Assembly: GCA_027596195.1 (NCBI GenBank)
Contig: JADGJG010000890.1
Span: 1-11,302, forward strand
Length of the DNA: 11,302 bases
Direction of reading: 5' to 3'
Source of the DNA: Podochytrium sp. JEL0797
Lineage: Eukaryota > Chytridiomycota > Chytridiomycetes > Chytridiales > Chytriomycetaceae
Every line of letters starts with the position of its first letter. Positions within the stretch are counted from its first letter, which is position 1. Made by a program: the position numbers and the translations under genes. Positions 9,548-11,302 of the stretch are shown one piece after another. The notes beneath the pieces were generated by a model, which saw only the letters and a list, made by a program, of their open reading frames with translations, had not been told where the DNA came from and did no database searches.

Positions 9548-9736
9548 CTATGAACTTTTTTGGTGGAGAAGCGGGGGAGAATGAGTGACTCGACTGTTTC
9601 AAGGGGTTAGTTCTGTATCTTTTCACGAAAGGAGAAAAGAAAGAAAAAGTAAAGAATAAACAGACTTTATCGCGCTTATGGTTAGTGACCGCGCAGGGTT
9701 GGAATGAAGAGTCAAAAAATCGAAAACTCCTCATCA
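9548..9736. other. Inner flank of the right arm
   Basis: This short A-rich spacer lies between the orphan gene start and the end of inverted repeat homology. It must hold the orphan gene's promoter. It marks the inner breakpoint of the right arm. No AATAAA is present on the minus strand here for the HMG copy, in contrast to the left arm. Confidence 0.4.
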
Positions 9737-9754
9737 TCCACACCACTTCTGCTT

Positions 9755-10841
9755 TCACTTGAACTTGTTAGCCATTCCGCGGGAATAAAGGCTCAGTCTC
9801 TTCTTCGCCATTTCCAACCTGCTCAACGGTGCATGCTGGGTGGAGAAGATCGACAGAAGAAAGTTAATTTTTAACACACAAAAAAAAACAAAAGTAATCC
9901 CATCGCAATCATCTCCAATTCCGTCTTGGCCTTTCTCAACAAACTCTTTTTAAACTGCGTCACGTCGTGCGTCTCCAAGTACGCGTCCATTTGCTCCTCA
10001 TACACGTCTTTGAGTTTCTCAGCCTGTACGTGATACACCTGCGTCTCCTCCTCAATAGCCGCCTGCCACGCTGCCCCACCCTCTTTCAACCCTTCCGCTC
10101 CCTTCCGCAAGAACCCGCGATCCTTCAAAAAGAGCTGGTACGCCGTTTCCGGACAACGCGGTTCGTCTGGGTTCTTTTCGACTTTGGCTCGTTTCTTGGA
10201 CGGGGTGAGACGCGTGAGGAGCGAGCAGCGGGTTCGTTCGAGGCATTTGTCTTGAGGGGTGCAGGCGGTTTGGGTGGTGAAGTAGGTTTCAGTTGAGGTT
10301 TTGGCTTCGGTTTCGAAGAGATAAAAAGATAGGGAATTCGAAACGGGGTCACGCGCCTCCTTTTCCGTATCAGTCAACGCATGCCACAGCTCACTCAGCT
10401 TTTTGACCACCTCGTCATTCTTGGGCAACGCGGTGACGCCCGCGCGGTGCTCTTCGCAAAGTGGAGGTACGGCCGCGCGCTCATGGGTTTGGGGAGAGTT
10501 CGGACTTGACGGCGGAAATTGCGTTTGCACTCTTCATTGCATTTTTTTGTGGGCGGAAGAAAAGGTTGGTTTGTTTTGATGGTTTTGTTTGGGTGGGGGT
10601 GGTGGCACAAGGAGATTTGGTTTACCAAGGATGGGCCGAGGGCGAGGAGGCGTTCAAAATTGATTGCATTGTCCTGTTTGGCGAGAGGGGTGTCCGAGAC
10701 AAAGCGGCGAGGAGTCGAAGCGAGAGTGGAAACGGTGGAGGTCGTGGTGGCACGGAAGACGGCCGACGATGGAACGCCACGGAGGGCGAGGCGGGAATAC
10801 GATGTGGTAGGGAGGATGGCGATCGAGAATCTGGAGAGCAT
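9755..10841 (-). pseudogene. Degenerate second copy of the mitochondrial two-HMG-box gene
   Basis: On the minus strand the ATG at 10841-10839 begins MLSRFSIAILPTTSYSRLALRG and a presequence nearly matching the intact copy, up to RRFVSDTP. The lesions relative to the left copy are: (1) a 24-nt deletion just before box 1; (2) loss of one T in TTTT (AAA at 10458-10460 on the plus strand), shifting the frame inside helix 1 of box 1 and giving an early stop; (3) the intron 2 donor lost and the intron reduced to about 40 nt; (4) the intron 3 donor changed from GT to AT. Intron 1 still has GT and a usable GAGAG acceptor in frame. The last exon (HAPLSRLEMAKKRLSLYSRG, TGA at 9757-9755) survives. Box 2 is intact (DEPRCPETAYQLFLKDRGF, VYHVQAEKLKDVYEEQMDAYLE). 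An open frame from 10530 to 9871 runs from box 1 through box 2 across the former intron 2 and could still make a protein lacking the presequence. Confidence 0.88.
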
Positions 10842-10960
10842 GTGTAATTGTTGTGGCTTTTTGGCGGGCGCAAATTTCACTGCGAGTTTTTAGCAGACAC
10901 TTACTCCCCCAGTTCTTGCTCCCGTACTAGCAGGACCACGAAAATTTCTCCAAATATAAT
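10842..10960 (-). promoter_or_regulatory. Shortened upstream region of the degenerate HMG-box copy
   Basis: Only about 120 bases separate the ATG from the well-conserved outer arm, against about 290 in the left copy. The shared block at 10891-10926 is retained, but the long A-rich leader of the left copy is missing. This may mean that the right copy has an altered or weaker promoter. Confidence 0.35.
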
Positions 10961-11023
10961 ATTAAATGATTTTATTGCTCGAATTTATGATAGAGGAGAA
11001 GAAAAAATATTAACGCGCCAAAG

Positions 11024-11248
11024 ATGCTCCACCCCGTGCGTGCAAAACCCGCTTTTCATATGGATGATGCATGGTCCTTCGATATCCTCTCACAACCTGT
11101 CGCGTTGCTGAACGGTAGAGAAGGCTGGGGATCGGGGGCAGTCTGGGTGTGCAAATCGTTGGGTTTGGGAGATCCCAGACGGAACTTGGGGGCGGAGAGG
11201 ATGCTGGCGGGGATGCAAAAGGATGGTGTGGAAGGGTGGCTGAAATAA
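11024..11248 (+). other. Outward small reading frame conserved between the arms (right copy, doubtful gene)
   Basis: A 74-codon frame from ATG at 11024 to TAA at 11246-11248 reads away from the HMG-box copy. Its last ~52 codons match the left arm with one in-frame 3-nt indel and the same stop. The left arm lacks the ATG (AGG there) and has a TGA upstream. The upstream part (residues 1-23) is therefore not conserved. If it is a gene, it shares a divergent promoter with the HMG-box gene. I recognise no domain, and substitutions are mostly non-synonymous, so this is a weak call. Confidence 0.2.
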
Positions 11249-11302
11249 GTCTTTTTGAAACGGGCGCCGCGGCCTGGTGGGGTTCGAAAAGAGGTGGTGA
11301 CG

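Larger units (their letters stand above)
9737..11302 (-). repeat. Right arm of a large inverted repeat
   Basis: This is the reverse-complement partner of the left arm. It carries the degenerate HMG-box gene copy and the matching outer ~340 bases. Relative to the left arm it has a shorter promoter region, a shortened second intron, 24-nt and 30-nt deletions in HMG box 1, and several single-base indels. The two outermost bases (11301-11302) do not match the left end, but everything just inside does. Because the arms differ by many independent substitutions and indels, this is a real old duplication and not a fold-back assembly artefact. Confidence 0.93.

Overview
The window is nuclear DNA of a eukaryote. 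Several genes are cut by short GT-AG introns (50-120 nt), transcripts end near AATAAA signals, and a canonical histone H2A ends in SQEF. The H2A tail, the small introns and a coronin with a long unique C-terminus fit a fungus or a related opisthokont protist, perhaps an early-diverging fungus. That placement is inference, since no rRNA gene or taxon marker is present.

Layout. The window is bounded by a large, diverged inverted repeat. The left arm is about 1-1876 and the right arm about 9737-11302. The first and last ~100 bases pair with no offset. Each arm carries a copy of the same gene, a mitochondrial two-HMG-box protein of the Abf2/TFAM type. The left copy (638-1859, +) has four exons and an intact 313-residue product. 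The right copy (10841-9755, -) is broken by a frameshift in HMG box 1 and by loss of two splice donors, but its second HMG box is still well conserved. The outermost ~340 bases of each arm also match and hold a weak conserved reading frame pointing outward.

The unique core (about 1877-9736) holds three genes, all on the minus strand. From right to left these are: a large unrecognised gene (about 9547-6451) with a polyacidic repeat and at least one unexplained change of reading frame; histone H2A (6187-5493, four exons); and a coronin (5006-2123, four exons, 885 aa) with four proline-rich RQS-PPP repeats and a C-terminal coiled coil.

The core genes do not form an obvious pathway. H2A packages nuclear DNA, coronin acts on actin, and the HMG-box protein most likely packages or transcribes mitochondrial DNA. 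The most interesting features are the inverted duplication with one live and one decaying Abf2/TFAM-like gene, and the orphan gene with its reading-frame anomaly. I did not find convincing evidence of a mobile element, a CRISPR array, a tRNA or a virus.
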